Assembly (NCBI GenBank): GCA_030604905.1
Contig: JAUVVA010000017.1
Span: forward strand, 1 to 46,574
Source: Verrucomicrobiota bacterium
Lineage (GTDB): Bacteria > Verrucomicrobiota > Verrucomicrobiia > Opitutales > Opitutaceae
Reading direction: 5' to 3'
Length of the DNA: 46,574 nt
How positions within the stretch are numbered: the first letter of the stretch is position 1; every line of letters starts with the position of its first letter. The position numbers were made by a program, and so were the translations under genes. This document shows positions 7,767 through 15,719 of this stretch, in pieces. Below the pieces are notes generated by a model. That model was not told where the DNA came from. It worked only from the letters and a program-made list of their open reading frames with translations, and searched no databases.

Positions 7767-8465
7767 TCAGGCGCCGGCGAGGTCGGCGAGGATGGCGCGG
7801 GCGGCGGCGGCGGGATCGGCGGCCTTGAGAATGGGGCGGCCGACGACGATGTAGCTGGAGCCGGCGCGGGCGGCCTCGGCGGGGGAGAGCACGCGTTTCT
7901 GGTCGTCGCCGCCGGCCTCTCCGGCGGGGCGGATACCCGGCGTGACGAGCTGCACGTCGGACGGGAGCATGCGGCGGAGCATCTGCACCTCGAGGGGGGA
8001 GCAGACAAGGCCCTTCATGCCGGCGGAGGCGGCGAGGGAGCCGAGGCGGGAGACCTGCATCTCGGGCGTGCCGCCGACGCCGATGTTGGCGAGCTCGGTG
8101 CCGTCCATGGAGGTGAGCACGGTGACACCGAGGAGGAGGAGATCGGGGCGGGTGGCTTGCTGGGCCTTGAGCGCGGCCTGCATCATCTCGCGTCCGCCGC
8201 CGGTGTGGAGGGTGAGCATGCCGATGGGCAGGGGGGCGAGAGACTCGACGGCCTTGGCGACGGTGTTGGGGATGTCGTGCAGCTTGAGGTCGAGAAAGAT
8301 GTTAAAGCCCTCGTCGGCGACGGCGCGCACGTAGTCGGGGCCGTAGGCGGTGAACATCTGGAGGCCGATCTTGACCCAGCGGAGCTGGCCGCGGAGCTGG
8401 CGAAGGAGGGGGGCGGCTTCTTCTCGGGTGGGGACGTCGAGGGCGAGGATAAGGTCGCAGGGCAT
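7767..8465 (-). CDS. pyrF: orotidine 5'-phosphate decarboxylase
   Basis: PyrF decarboxylates OMP to UMP, the last step of de novo pyrimidine synthesis. The 232-residue protein starts at ATG 8463-8465 and reads LILALDVPTREEA. It then shows WVKIGLQMF and the catalytic FLDLKLHDIPNTV block with the Lys-Asp network. LGVTVLTSMD, LVTPGIRP and YIVVGRPI complete the phosphate-binding part of the TIM barrel. It is of the standard bacterial type and length. The 281-bp upstream gap is G-rich and holds the twin hairpins that end the neighbouring receptor gene. Confidence 0.97.
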   Translation of the reverse strand: MPCDLILALDVPTREEAAPLLRQLRGQLRWVKIGLQMFTAYGPDYVRAVADEGFNIFLDLKLHDIPNTVAKAVESLAPLPIGMLTLHTGGGREMMQAALKAQQATRPDLLLLGVTVLTSMDGTELANIGVGGTPEMQVSRLGSLAASAGMKGLVCSPLEVQMLRRMLPSDVQLVTPGIRPAGEAGGDDQKRVLSPAEAARAGSSYIVVGRPILKAADPAAAARAILADLAGA

Positions 8466-8583
8466 GTCGTTGGACCGCAGAGTGTCGGCGGCCGGGGCCG
8501 GGAGCGGAAGGAAAAAGCGGCGGGACGGCGGGCGGAGACGGGGAGGTGGCGGGGATGGGGGAAGGGGCGGAGGCGGGTGTGAG

Positions 8584-8611
8584 GGAGCAGGGGGCTCGGG
8601 AGCAGGGGGCG
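8584..8611. repeat. G-rich direct repeat upstream of pyrF
   Basis: Two copies of GGGAGCAGGGGGC-like sequence lie end to end. The surrounding 8540-8612 stretch has more than four separate runs of three or more G, so it could form a G-quadruplex on the plus strand. Confidence 0.6.
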
Positions 8612-8630
8612 GCGCGCCGCGGGCATGAAA

Positions 8631-8660
8631 AGGCCGCGCGGCGACCAAACCGCGCGGCCT
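8631..8660 (-). terminator. intrinsic terminator-like hairpin 1 after the TonB receptor gene
   Basis: AGGCCGCGCGG (8631-8641) pairs perfectly with CCGCGCGGCCT (8650-8660) around the 8-nt loop CGACCAAA. On the minus strand the stem runs into TTTTCATG, which suits termination of the receptor transcript. The plus side also has a T-rich stretch, so it could work both ways. Confidence 0.75.
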
Positions 8661-8685
8661 CTTTTGACTTTAACTTTTCTGACAC

Positions 8686-8715
8686 ACGCGCCGCGGCGAC
8701 CAAACCGCGGCGCGT
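8686..8715 (-). terminator. hairpin 2 with the same loop as hairpin 1
   Basis: ACGCGCCGCGG (8686-8696) pairs perfectly with CCGCGGCGCGT (8705-8715). The loop, CGACCAAA, is identical to that of hairpin 1, and the stem length is the same 11 bp, but the stem sequence differs. It lies 31 bp after the receptor stop on the minus strand and is not followed by a T-run, so it may be a structural or 3'-protecting element rather than a terminator. Confidence 0.6.
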
Positions 8716-8746
8716 AAGGGGGTGGTGGATACGCCGTCGGGGAGAC

Positions 8747-10951
8747 TCAAAACTCGGCGCGGAAGCCGAGGTAGACGTTGCGGCCGTAGGCGGGGTCGAT
8801 GCCGTTGGCGCGGATGCGGCTGTAGTAGTCCTCGTCGAGGGCGTTGTTCATGCCGGCGAGCAACCAGAGTTCCGCGTCGCGTCCGGCGATCTTGCCGTTC
8901 CAGACCCGCGCTTCGGCGGTCAGATCGAGGACGGTGTAGTCGGGAATGTGCCAGTCCTGGGTGGGGGTGGCGGTGTTGCCGTCATCGGCCCAGTGCGAGG
9001 AGAGGTGGGTGACGAGCGCGGCCACTTTCCAGATGTGGTCGCGGCTGACCACGAGGCCGGTGCGGAGCATGTGCTCGGGCGCGTATTGGGGCGCGTTGCC
9101 CTTGAGCGGGCCGGCGACGAACTCCGCGTCGAGGTATTGGTAGGCGGCATACCAGGTGACGGAGAAATCCGAGGGCCCGGAGAGGAGATGGTGGAGGTCG
9201 ATGTCGCCGGAGAGGCTGAGGCCCTGGTTCACCGAGCGTCCGACGTTCTGGAGGTTGGTGCCGACTCGGCCGAAGCGATTGTCGTAGTCGACGTGGAAGA
9301 GGCTGGCGTCGAAACTGGACCAGGCGCTGGGGCGGCCCCGGTAGCCGATCTCGGTGGTGATGGCGTGGGCGGACTCGAGCTGCGAGCTGACCGTGTCGGC
9401 GGCTCCGATGGGGAAGGCGTCGGTGTAGGTGGGCGGCTTGTAGGCGGTGGATATGTTGGCGTAGGCCTCGGTCTTGCCGGTGACGGCGTAGGTGGCGCCG
9501 AGGCCGCCGAGGGGAACGATCTCGGAGCGCGAGTCCGTGATCAGGTTGGCGGCGGGTTTGGCGACGTTGATGCGCTCGTCCATCGACTGATCGATGAACT
9601 CCAGGCGGGCGGCGGGGGTGAGGGTGAAGCGTTCGAAGCGGAACAGATTCTCGGCAAACACGGCCGCGTAGCGGGAGCGGCGCAGGGCCTCGAAGCGGGT
9701 GGTGGATCCGCGGTCGGAGCTGAGGTCGCCCGGGGCCGTGCGCTCGGTGAAAATGGGCGCGCGGACGTCCATGCCGGTGAGGCCGACGGTGAGGGTGGAG
9801 GTCTGCTCGGCGAGGGGGTAGTCGACGCGCAGGCGGCTGTCGGCACCGAGGGTGTCGTAGGTGTGCTGGTTGATGTCGAGTTGGTTGCCGGTGACGGTGC
9901 CGAAGCCCTGGCCGGTCTGGCGCTTGCTGTAGCGGACAACTTGCGAGCCCCAGACGCGGGTCTGCCAGAGGGAGCGTTCGCCGACGAGTTCGTAACCGAG
10001 CGATCCGAAGGTGCGGTCGAGGCGCACGCGGTCGTGGTCGAGGAGGTTGCCCTCGCGATCCGCGGCGTAGTCGGCGAGGCTGCGGCCGCCGGGCTCGCCG
10101 TGGTCGGATTGGTATCGCTCGAAGCTGGCGGTGACGCGCTGGGTGGCGCTGAGGTCGAAGACGAGGTTCACCTCGCCGCCGTTGAGCTCGAAATCGCTGT
10201 TGCGGCGGCGGAAGGAATCGCCGGAGCGGTGGTCGAAATTGGCGAGGTAGCCGAAGCGCTCGTCGCCGCCCTCGATCGTGCTGAAGGTGGAGTAGAGCTT
10301 GTCGCTGCCGAAGACGTGCTGGGTGCTGAGGCTCCAGGGGCGGGAGCGGTCGGGCGCGTGGGTGATGTAGTTGAGCGCGCCGGAGGGTTGGGAGCCGTAG
10401 AGGAGAGCGGCGCCGCCGGAGACGAACTCGAGGCGGTCGAGGCTTTCGAAGGGCGGGGCGAAATAGACGGTCGAGTAGCCGAAGGGATCTAGAACGAAGG
10501 GGATGCCGTTTTTCAGCACCATCAGGTTCTGCGACTCATGGGGGTCGCCGATCCCGCGGTAGGAGAGCGAGAGCAGGGAGGAGTTGCTGAGTTCGCTGGT
10601 GAGGAGGCCGGGGGTGCGGGAGAAGGCCTGGCGGTAGTTGTCCGTCTGGATCTGGGGCATCGCGTCGAAGTCGATGACCGAGGTCTTCTTCCCGGCGAAA
10701 ATGGTGGTGCCGACAATCTCCCGGATGAAGGGCCCCTGGATGACGCGGTCGCCCCGTGTTTCGGCGACGACTTCGAGCGGAGGGAGGGTGATGACGTCGT
10801 TCGTGGCCGGCGGGCCGCCATCCGGGGTGGCGGGGCCGGGCTGGGCGGACACCAGACCGGCCGAGGCGAGGCCGGCGCAGGAAACAAGCAAGCTCCGGAG
10901 CCGGGCGGCGGCGCGGGTGGAGCCGAGGGGGCGTGGATCGATGGCGTGCAT
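8747..10951 (-). CDS. TonB-dependent outer-membrane receptor (FecA/siderophore type)
   Basis: This 734-residue protein should form a 22-stranded outer-membrane barrel with an N-terminal plug that imports an iron chelate or other bulky ligand using TonB energy. The start at ATG 10949-10951 gives a basic N-terminus and a hydrophobic signal ending near SAGLVSAQ. A TonB-box-like stretch (ITLPPLEVVAET) follows. The plug includes RQAFSRTPGLLTSE, SYRGIGDPHESQNLMVLKNGIPF and LEFVSGGAALLYGSQPSGALNYIT. The protein ends in an aromatic barrel signal (VYLGFRAEF). It lies downstream of a second receptor on the same strand with 152 bp between, so they may be co-transcribed. No TonB, ExbB or siderophore gene is in the window and the ligand is unknown. 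Confidence 0.92.
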   Translation of the reverse strand: MHAIDPRPLGSTRAAARLRSLLVSCAGLASAGLVSAQPGPATPDGGPPATNDVITLPPLEVVAETRGDRVIQGPFIREIVGTTIFAGKKTSVIDFDAMPQIQTDNYRQAFSRTPGLLTSELSNSSLLSLSYRGIGDPHESQNLMVLKNGIPFVLDPFGYSTVYFAPPFESLDRLEFVSGGAALLYGSQPSGALNYITHAPDRSRPWSLSTQHVFGSDKLYSTFSTIEGGDERFGYLANFDHRSGDSFRRRNSDFELNGGEVNLVFDLSATQRVTASFERYQSDHGEPGGRSLADYAADREGNLLDHDRVRLDRTFGSLGYELVGERSLWQTRVWGSQVVRYSKRQTGQGFGTVTGNQLDINQHTYDTLGADSRLRVDYPLAEQTSTLTVGLTGMDVRAPIFTERTAPGDLSSDRGSTTRFEALRRSRYAAVFAENLFRFERFTLTPAARLEFIDQSMDERINVAKPAANLITDSRSEIVPLGGLGATYAVTGKTEAYANISTAYKPPTYTDAFPIGAADTVSSQLESAHAITTEIGYRGRPSAWSSFDASLFHVDYDNRFGRVGTNLQNVGRSVNQGLSLSGDIDLHHLLSGPSDFSVTWYAAYQYLDAEFVAGPLKGNAPQYAPEHMLRTGLVVSRDHIWKVAALVTHLSSHWADDGNTATPTQDWHIPDYTVLDLTAEARVWNGKIAGRDAELWLLAGMNNALDEDYYSRIRANGIDPAYGRNVYLGFRAEF

Positions 10952-11103
10952 GGATCGGCGAATAAAGTGTGCCGAGGCTCCGCGCGGGACGCGCCCGTGA
11001 GACGAGCGCCCGGGCGGAGACGGCAAGAACGACGCGCGGTAGTGGTTTTAAGGATACGGCGTGGCGGACGGGGGGCGGCGGACGGGGGACGACGGCGGGC
11101 GCG

Positions 11104-13461
11104 TCAGAAGCGCACTTCGGCGCCGGCGAAGACGAAGCGGGGGGCGTTGGCGCGGGGGCCGAGCGGGGCGCGGCTGGCGATGCTGCGCTCGTCGAAGATG
11201 TTTTGCACGCCGCCGACCAGGCGGACGTTTTTGTTGAGGTCGTAATGGCCGGTGAGGTCGACCTGGAAGTGCGAGTCGATGCGGCCGTCGACTGCGGTGG
11301 GGTTGGAGGGCAGGCCGGTGTTGTCGTCCACGCGGGTATCGCCGTTGTAGCCCGTGCCCCAGGTCTTGGTGACGTAGGACGTGTCGACTCGGATGGTCCA
11401 GGACTGGGCGACGTAGGCGGCGCCGGCGGCGAGTTTCCATTCGGGGACGTAGGGGATCTCGTTGCCGTTGCGGGCGCCGGCGAAGAGGCCGGCGTTGTTG
11501 CCGAGGCGGGTGGGGATGCCGGTGAACTGGGCGTCGGTCCAGGTGGCGCTCACGTAGACGGGCAGGCCGTGGCCGAGGGCGTGGGCGCGGCCGATGTCGT
11601 ATTCGAGGAGGGACTCGATGCCGCGGGCGAGCGCGGAGCCGCCGTTGCTGGTGGGGGCGAGGCCGCCGCCGCCGACCGCGATCTGCGGGGCGAGGAGGTC
11701 CTCGAAGCGGGTGTGGAAGGCGGAGATCTCGCCGCGCCAGGCCTCGCGGCGGTGGCGGAGGCCGACCTCGAAGGCCACGCTGGTCTCCTCGAAGGCGCCG
11801 CCGGAGTAGCTGGCGGGGTTGGGGACGGAGGCGCCTTGGTGCACGCCGCCGAAGAGCGTGTTGTGGTCGTCGAGCAGGTAGGTGAAGCCGACGCCGCCGG
11901 TGACGAAGGATTCGTCGCCGCGGGTGCGAATGATGGTGGTGGGCGTGGAGGCGGTGGCGCCGGCGTAGTTGTAGGCGGTGTTGGTCCAGTCGAGGAACTC
12001 GACGCGGGCGCCGGGGGTGAGGGTGAGGCGGCCGCGCGTGACGGCGTGCTGGGCGAAGAGGGCGGTGGCGGTGACCTTCTGCGGACCGGCGATCTGCACG
12101 GGGTCGGTAGGCAGCTGGGTGAAGGTGCCGTCGCCGTTGGACGAGTAGAGTTTGCGCTGGTTGGTGCCCTCGGCCGTGTCTTCGTGGAGACGGACGCCGA
12201 AGTCGAAACGGTGCGAGAGATCGCCGGTCTCGAACTCGTAGGTGAGCTGGGACTGGATGCCGGTGGCGCGATGCTCGCGGTAGGCCTCGCGGGTGAAGAT
12301 GTTGCCCGTGCCGGTGCCTTGGAGCACGGCGAGGCTGGGGGCGTGGAGGAGGGCTTGGGCGACGTTGCTGCGGAGGCCGGCGCCGGCGAGGCCGTCGAGC
12401 TTGTCCCAGGTGCGGTCGAAGCGGTTGTGGTAGGCGGCGGTCTCGACGCGGAGGCCGTCGGCCGGGTGCATGATGTGCTTGAGGTAGCTGCGCCACTGCT
12501 CGGACTCGATGCGGTCGAAGCGGGAGGCGGCGTAGCGGCGGTCGGGGTCGGCGCGGAGGTCGGCGACGGTGATGCCGGCGTAGGATTCGTTGGCGTCGAA
12601 GCTGGTGTAGCCCAGCTTGGCCTCGAAACGCTGGGGCATGGCGGTGTCGGGCTCGAAGAAGACCTTCACCATGGGTTCGACGAGGCGGAAGCCGGTGTCG
12701 GCGGAGCTGCCGTCGATGCTGCGGAAGCCGTCGCTGCGCTGGGAGTGAAGCTCGAGGAGGTAGCCGAAGCGGCCGCCGTCGGTGGTCTCGAGGACGTCGC
12801 CGAAGGTGGTGTGGTTGAAGACGGTGCGGTCGTTGCCGAGGGTGGTGCGCGAGTAGAAGGCGCGGGCGGCGGGCACGGGGGTGGAGAGGAAGTTGACCAC
12901 GCCGCCGGTGGTGTGGGGGCCGTAGGCGATCTGGCTGGAGCCTTTGAGGATCTCGATGCCGGACATGCGGCCGAGCTTGGGCGAGTAGTAGGCGGCGGGG
13001 GCGGAGTAGGGGGAGGGGGCGGTGAGGATGCCATCCTCCATCAGGGTGACCTTGTTGCTGCGGTTGCCGTCGACGCCGCGGATGGAGACGTTGATGAAGT
13101 TGCCAAATCCGTCCTCGTCGCGGACGTAGACCCCGGGGACGCGGGCGGTGATGCGGGCGAAGGAGAGGTTGCCGGCCTCGCGGAATTCGACCGCGTCGAT
13201 AAAGGCGCCGGACCCCGGGAGGGTTTCCAGGTTTTCGCGCGAGCCGACGACGGTGAGGGGCTCGAGCAGGTAGGCGTCGGCGGCACTGTTGGCGGCGGGG
13301 GAGGCCGGGGTGGCCGGGGTCTGCGATTGGTCGCCGGAGGGCGTGGTCTCGGCTTGGGCGTGGAGGCCGGCGGCGGGCAGGCCGGTGAGCGCGGCGAAGG
13401 CGAGACCAAGGCGCCAAGCGGCGCGACGGAAGGCGAGGGAGTGGCGGTCGAGGCAGTGCAT
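11104..13461 (-). CDS. TonB-dependent outer-membrane receptor (FecA-like)
   Basis: This second receptor has 785 residues. From ATG 13459-13461 it has a signal peptide (LGLAFAALTGLPAAGLHAQ) and then a TonB-box-like LEPLTVVGSRE. The plug contains ARVPGVYVRDEDGFGNFINV, SIRGVDGNRSNKVTLMEDGI and EILKGSSQIAYGPHTTGGVVN, the layout of Fe(III)-dicitrate-type receptors. The barrel closes with FVFAGAEVRF. A TTG at 13476 could add five residues. It is clearly different from its downstream neighbour, so they are paralogues rather than a recent duplication. A dense cluster of GAGAC/GTCTC boxes lies 46-105 bp upstream of the start and is a good candidate iron-responsive operator. Confidence 0.92.
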   Translation of the reverse strand: MHCLDRHSLAFRRAAWRLGLAFAALTGLPAAGLHAQAETTPSGDQSQTPATPASPAANSAADAYLLEPLTVVGSRENLETLPGSGAFIDAVEFREAGNLSFARITARVPGVYVRDEDGFGNFINVSIRGVDGNRSNKVTLMEDGILTAPSPYSAPAAYYSPKLGRMSGIEILKGSSQIAYGPHTTGGVVNFLSTPVPAARAFYSRTTLGNDRTVFNHTTFGDVLETTDGGRFGYLLELHSQRSDGFRSIDGSSADTGFRLVEPMVKVFFEPDTAMPQRFEAKLGYTSFDANESYAGITVADLRADPDRRYAASRFDRIESEQWRSYLKHIMHPADGLRVETAAYHNRFDRTWDKLDGLAGAGLRSNVAQALLHAPSLAVLQGTGTGNIFTREAYREHRATGIQSQLTYEFETGDLSHRFDFGVRLHEDTAEGTNQRKLYSSNGDGTFTQLPTDPVQIAGPQKVTATALFAQHAVTRGRLTLTPGARVEFLDWTNTAYNYAGATASTPTTIIRTRGDESFVTGGVGFTYLLDDHNTLFGGVHQGASVPNPASYSGGAFEETSVAFEVGLRHRREAWRGEISAFHTRFEDLLAPQIAVGGGGLAPTSNGGSALARGIESLLEYDIGRAHALGHGLPVYVSATWTDAQFTGIPTRLGNNAGLFAGARNGNEIPYVPEWKLAAGAAYVAQSWTIRVDTSYVTKTWGTGYNGDTRVDDNTGLPSNPTAVDGRIDSHFQVDLTGHYDLNKNVRLVGGVQNIFDERSIASRAPLGPRANAPRFVFAGAEVRF

Positions 13462-13899
13462 GGAAAGGGCGTGCAAGTGCGGTTGAGCGTGAAGCTGAGG
13501 TGCCGACTGAGATTGAGACTGAATCCCAACTCAAGGCTTTTTTAGAGACTTGGTCTCAGTCTCAATAAGGACGCGTGGAGCGAGGGGCCATAAAATGCTA
13601 TAGGCGAAAGGGTTGCTGGGCTGATCGGAAATGAGACGCTGCTTGAAATCTCGTTTTTGGGGGCGGGCGTGGTCGGAGCCCGAGCGGTTTTGCCGTGGCT
13701 TGGTGCCGCAGCGGTGGCCGGTAGCGGTGGCCGATTCCGGTGTGCGGGCGGCCCACAGCGTGCCGCTGCGGTCGGGTGGCGTGCCCGCGGGGCGACGGGA
13801 TCAGTTGCCATCAAAACCCATGCGGGTCGGGGGCGGATTGCAGGGCTGGCGCGTTGGCGGGTTGACCGTGGGGCGGGCGGGATTCTCTAGTGGCTCCTC
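13462..13899. other. 438-bp gap between receptor operon and aroB
   Basis: The receptor-proximal 110 bp hold the GAGAC/GTCTC cluster and an AT-richer stretch that may be its promoter. From 13630 to 13899 several short frames are open on both strands, but none has a family signature or a convincing start. I treat this part as the aroB upstream region. Confidence 0.55.
13507..13566 (-). promoter_or_regulatory. cluster of GAGAC/GTCTC boxes upstream of the receptor operon (candidate operator)
   Basis: On the plus strand the segment reads CTGAGATTGAGACTGAA (13507-13523) and, 21 bp on, GAGACTTGGTCTCAGTCTCAAT (13545-13566 in two parts). GAGAC-TTG-GTCTC at 13545-13557 is a perfect inverted repeat, followed one base later by another GTCTC. 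Together there are five pentamers in about 50 bp in both orientations. Position and symmetry fit a Fur-type binding array, but the regulator is not known from sequence. Confidence 0.55.
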
Positions 13900-14985
13900 A
13901 TGCACACGACTTTGCGCGTCAACTTGGGCGAACGGAGCTACGACCTGTTTTGTGGCTTGGGGTTGGGGAGCGCTTTACGGGCGCGGATCGATGAACTGCG
14001 GGCGGCGGGGCGGAAAGTGGCGGTGCTGACGGATGCGAATCTCGCCCAAGCGCAGGCTCCGGCGCTCGAAGCGATGTGCGGGGACGCGCCGCGGCTGGTC
14101 TTGCCGCCGGGCGAAGGGACGAAATGCCTGACCGAGCTGGGGCGCGTGTGGGATTTTCTCGCGGCGGGCAGGCTGGATCGTTCCTCGGTGCTGGTCGCGG
14201 TGGGCGGCGGGGTGATCGGCGATCTGGCGGGCTTTGCGGCGGCGAGTTACCTGCGCGGGATCCCGTTTATCCAGGTGCCGACCACTCTTCTGGCGATGGT
14301 CGACAGCTCGGGGGGGGGCAAAACCGGCATCAACCTCGGAGCGGGCAAGAACCTGGTGGGCGCCTTTCATCAGCCGCAGGCGGTCTACATCGATGTCGCC
14401 CTGTTGGGGACGCTGCCGTCGCGGGAGTTCGCGGCCGGAATGGCGGAGGTGATCAAATACGGTCTGCTGGGCGACGCGGAGTTTTTCGCGCGGCTGGAGC
14501 GCGAGCCGGTCACGCCGCGGAGCGAGGATCTGGCCGAGCTGGTGCGGCGCTGCTGCGCCATCAAGGCCCGGATCGTGGAGGCCGACGAGCGCGAGACCGC
14601 GGCGGAGGGCGGACGCGCGCTGCTCAATCTCGGGCACACCTTCGGTCACGCGATCGAGCAGGTGAGCGGCTATGGAACCTACCTGCACGGCGAGGCCGTG
14701 GCGGTGGGGCTCTGCGCGGCGGCGCGTTTGTCGCAGAAGCTTGGATACATCGGCGGGGCCGAGGTCGCGCGGGTGGAGCGGGTGGTGGCGGCGCACGCCC
14801 TGCCGACCCGGCTGCGCGAGCCGCTCGGGCTGCCGGCCTTGGTGGCGGCGATGGGGCGCGACAAGAAGGTGCGGGCCGGGGGGCTGCGTTTCGTGGTGCT
14901 GCGCGCGCTCGGCGAAGCGGCCACGCAGGGTGCCATCGAGCCGGCGCTGGCGGAGGCGGCTTTCCGCGAGGTCGGGGCGGAGTGA
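13900..14985 (+). CDS. aroB: 3-dehydroquinate synthase
   Basis: AroB cyclises DAHP to 3-dehydroquinate, the second step of the shikimate pathway, using NAD and a metal. The 361-residue length is normal. Visible motifs are LPPGEGTKCL, AVGGGVIGDLAGFAAASYLRGI, the PTTLLAMVDSS block with GGGKTGINL, GAFHQPQ, GMAEVIKYG, the LLNLGHTFGHAIE metal site and HGEAVAVG. One oddity is Gly138, where nearly all AroB proteins have Val (DSSVGGKT). It falls in a run of nine G bases (14310-14318). No other shikimate genes adjoin it. The next gene lies 98 bp downstream on the same strand. Confidence 0.96.
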   Translation: MHTTLRVNLGERSYDLFCGLGLGSALRARIDELRAAGRKVAVLTDANLAQAQAPALEAMCGDAPRLVLPPGEGTKCLTELGRVWDFLAAGRLDRSSVLVAVGGGVIGDLAGFAAASYLRGIPFIQVPTTLLAMVDSSGGGKTGINLGAGKNLVGAFHQPQAVYIDVALLGTLPSREFAAGMAEVIKYGLLGDAEFFARLEREPVTPRSEDLAELVRRCCAIKARIVEADERETAAEGGRALLNLGHTFGHAIEQVSGYGTYLHGEAVAVGLCAAARLSQKLGYIGGAEVARVERVVAAHALPTRLREPLGLPALVAAMGRDKKVRAGGLRFVVLRALGEAATQGAIEPALAEAAFREVGAE

Positions 14986-15083
14986 TCCGGAGGCCGACGG
15001 CGAATCACGAGGGTCCCGGGCGCGCGGCGGCGGGGTGATTTTTGGCGGTTGGCGGCCGGGGCCGAAGCTATTTGATCGGGATC

Positions 15084-15704
15084 GTGGCCGCCATCGACGA
15101 AGGCATCGTTCGGGAGTATTTTGAGCAGAACGGGTTTTTCGTGCGCCAAGTGCGCAAGCACGCGGTGCAGGCGCGGAAGAAGACGACGGACGAGGAGATC
15201 GACCTCGTGGTCTACAATCCGGGCTGGGTGCGCGAGGGGCGCAGGCCGGATTTTTTCCTCTTCGCCACGGAGCTGCCCTATCTCCACCGCGCGGTGGTCT
15301 CGGTGAAGCCGTGGCATACCGACGTCTTCACGCCGGGGATGTTGAAGAGCTCGCCCGAGATTTTCCGGTTTCTGGAGGACGAGGTTCAGCGCAAGGCGAC
15401 GCGGTTTTTCCCGCCGGAGGAGGGCGAGGCGGAGGGGCGGCGGGAGGATTTTGCGAAGGTGCTGGTCTTGCCGGCGCTGCCGACCCAGGAGCCGTTTCGC
15501 AGCCAGAGCGTGGAGCTGCTCAAGGCGCGCGGCGTCGACGGGATCATCTCGTTTCGGGCGATCCTCACGGACCTGATCGAGAAGGTGGAGGTGAACCGGA
15601 GCTACCGGAAGAGCGACACGCTGGAGGTGCTGCGCATCCTGAAAAACTACGAGCTGCTGCGCGAGCCCCAGCTCGATCTGTTGCCGATGAGAACGGTCCG
15701 GTGA
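15084..15704 (+). CDS. conserved-looking hypothetical protein with nuclease-like N-terminal core
   Basis: I do not recognise this 206-residue protein. The N-terminal half reads like a PD-(D/E)XK core: a helix with Glu (IVREYFEQNGFFVRQV), then DEEIDLVVYNPGW, then RAVVSVKPWHTD, i.e. an acidic residue, ID-L and a Val-x-Lys strand in order. The C-terminal half is helical and charged (DLIEKVEVNRSYRKSDTLEVLRILKNYEL). There is no signal peptide or membrane helix, so it should be cytosolic. I chose GTG 15084; a TTG at 15042 would add 14 low-complexity residues. It lies downstream of aroB and converges with the chemotaxis receptor gene 15 bp away. The nuclease idea is inference only. Confidence 0.7.
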   Translation: MAAIDEGIVREYFEQNGFFVRQVRKHAVQARKKTTDEEIDLVVYNPGWVREGRRPDFFLFATELPYLHRAVVSVKPWHTDVFTPGMLKSSPEIFRFLEDEVQRKATRFFPPEEGEAEGRREDFAKVLVLPALPTQEPFRSQSVELLKARGVDGIISFRAILTDLIEKVEVNRSYRKSDTLEVLRILKNYELLREPQLDLLPMRTVR

Positions 15705-15719
15705 ACGCGCGGCCCCGGC

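Larger units (their letters stand above)
8466..8746. other. 281-bp gap with G-rich tract and twin hairpins
   Basis: From the receptor side it holds two hairpins (see next entries). Then, from 8540 to 8612, the plus strand is a run of G3-G5 blocks including the repeat GGGAGCAGGGGGC at 8584-8611. Any pyrF promoter must lie in or next to this tract. I see no gene. Confidence 0.6.

Noticed and set aside
6899..7828. Long plus-strand frame containing DGRDGT repeats
   Set aside because: It reads the 9-bp tandem repeat and is antisense to ispD and ispF.
13542..13890. Short frames on both strands in the gap before aroB
   Set aside because: No signature, no good ribosome site, and they overlap the candidate operator region.
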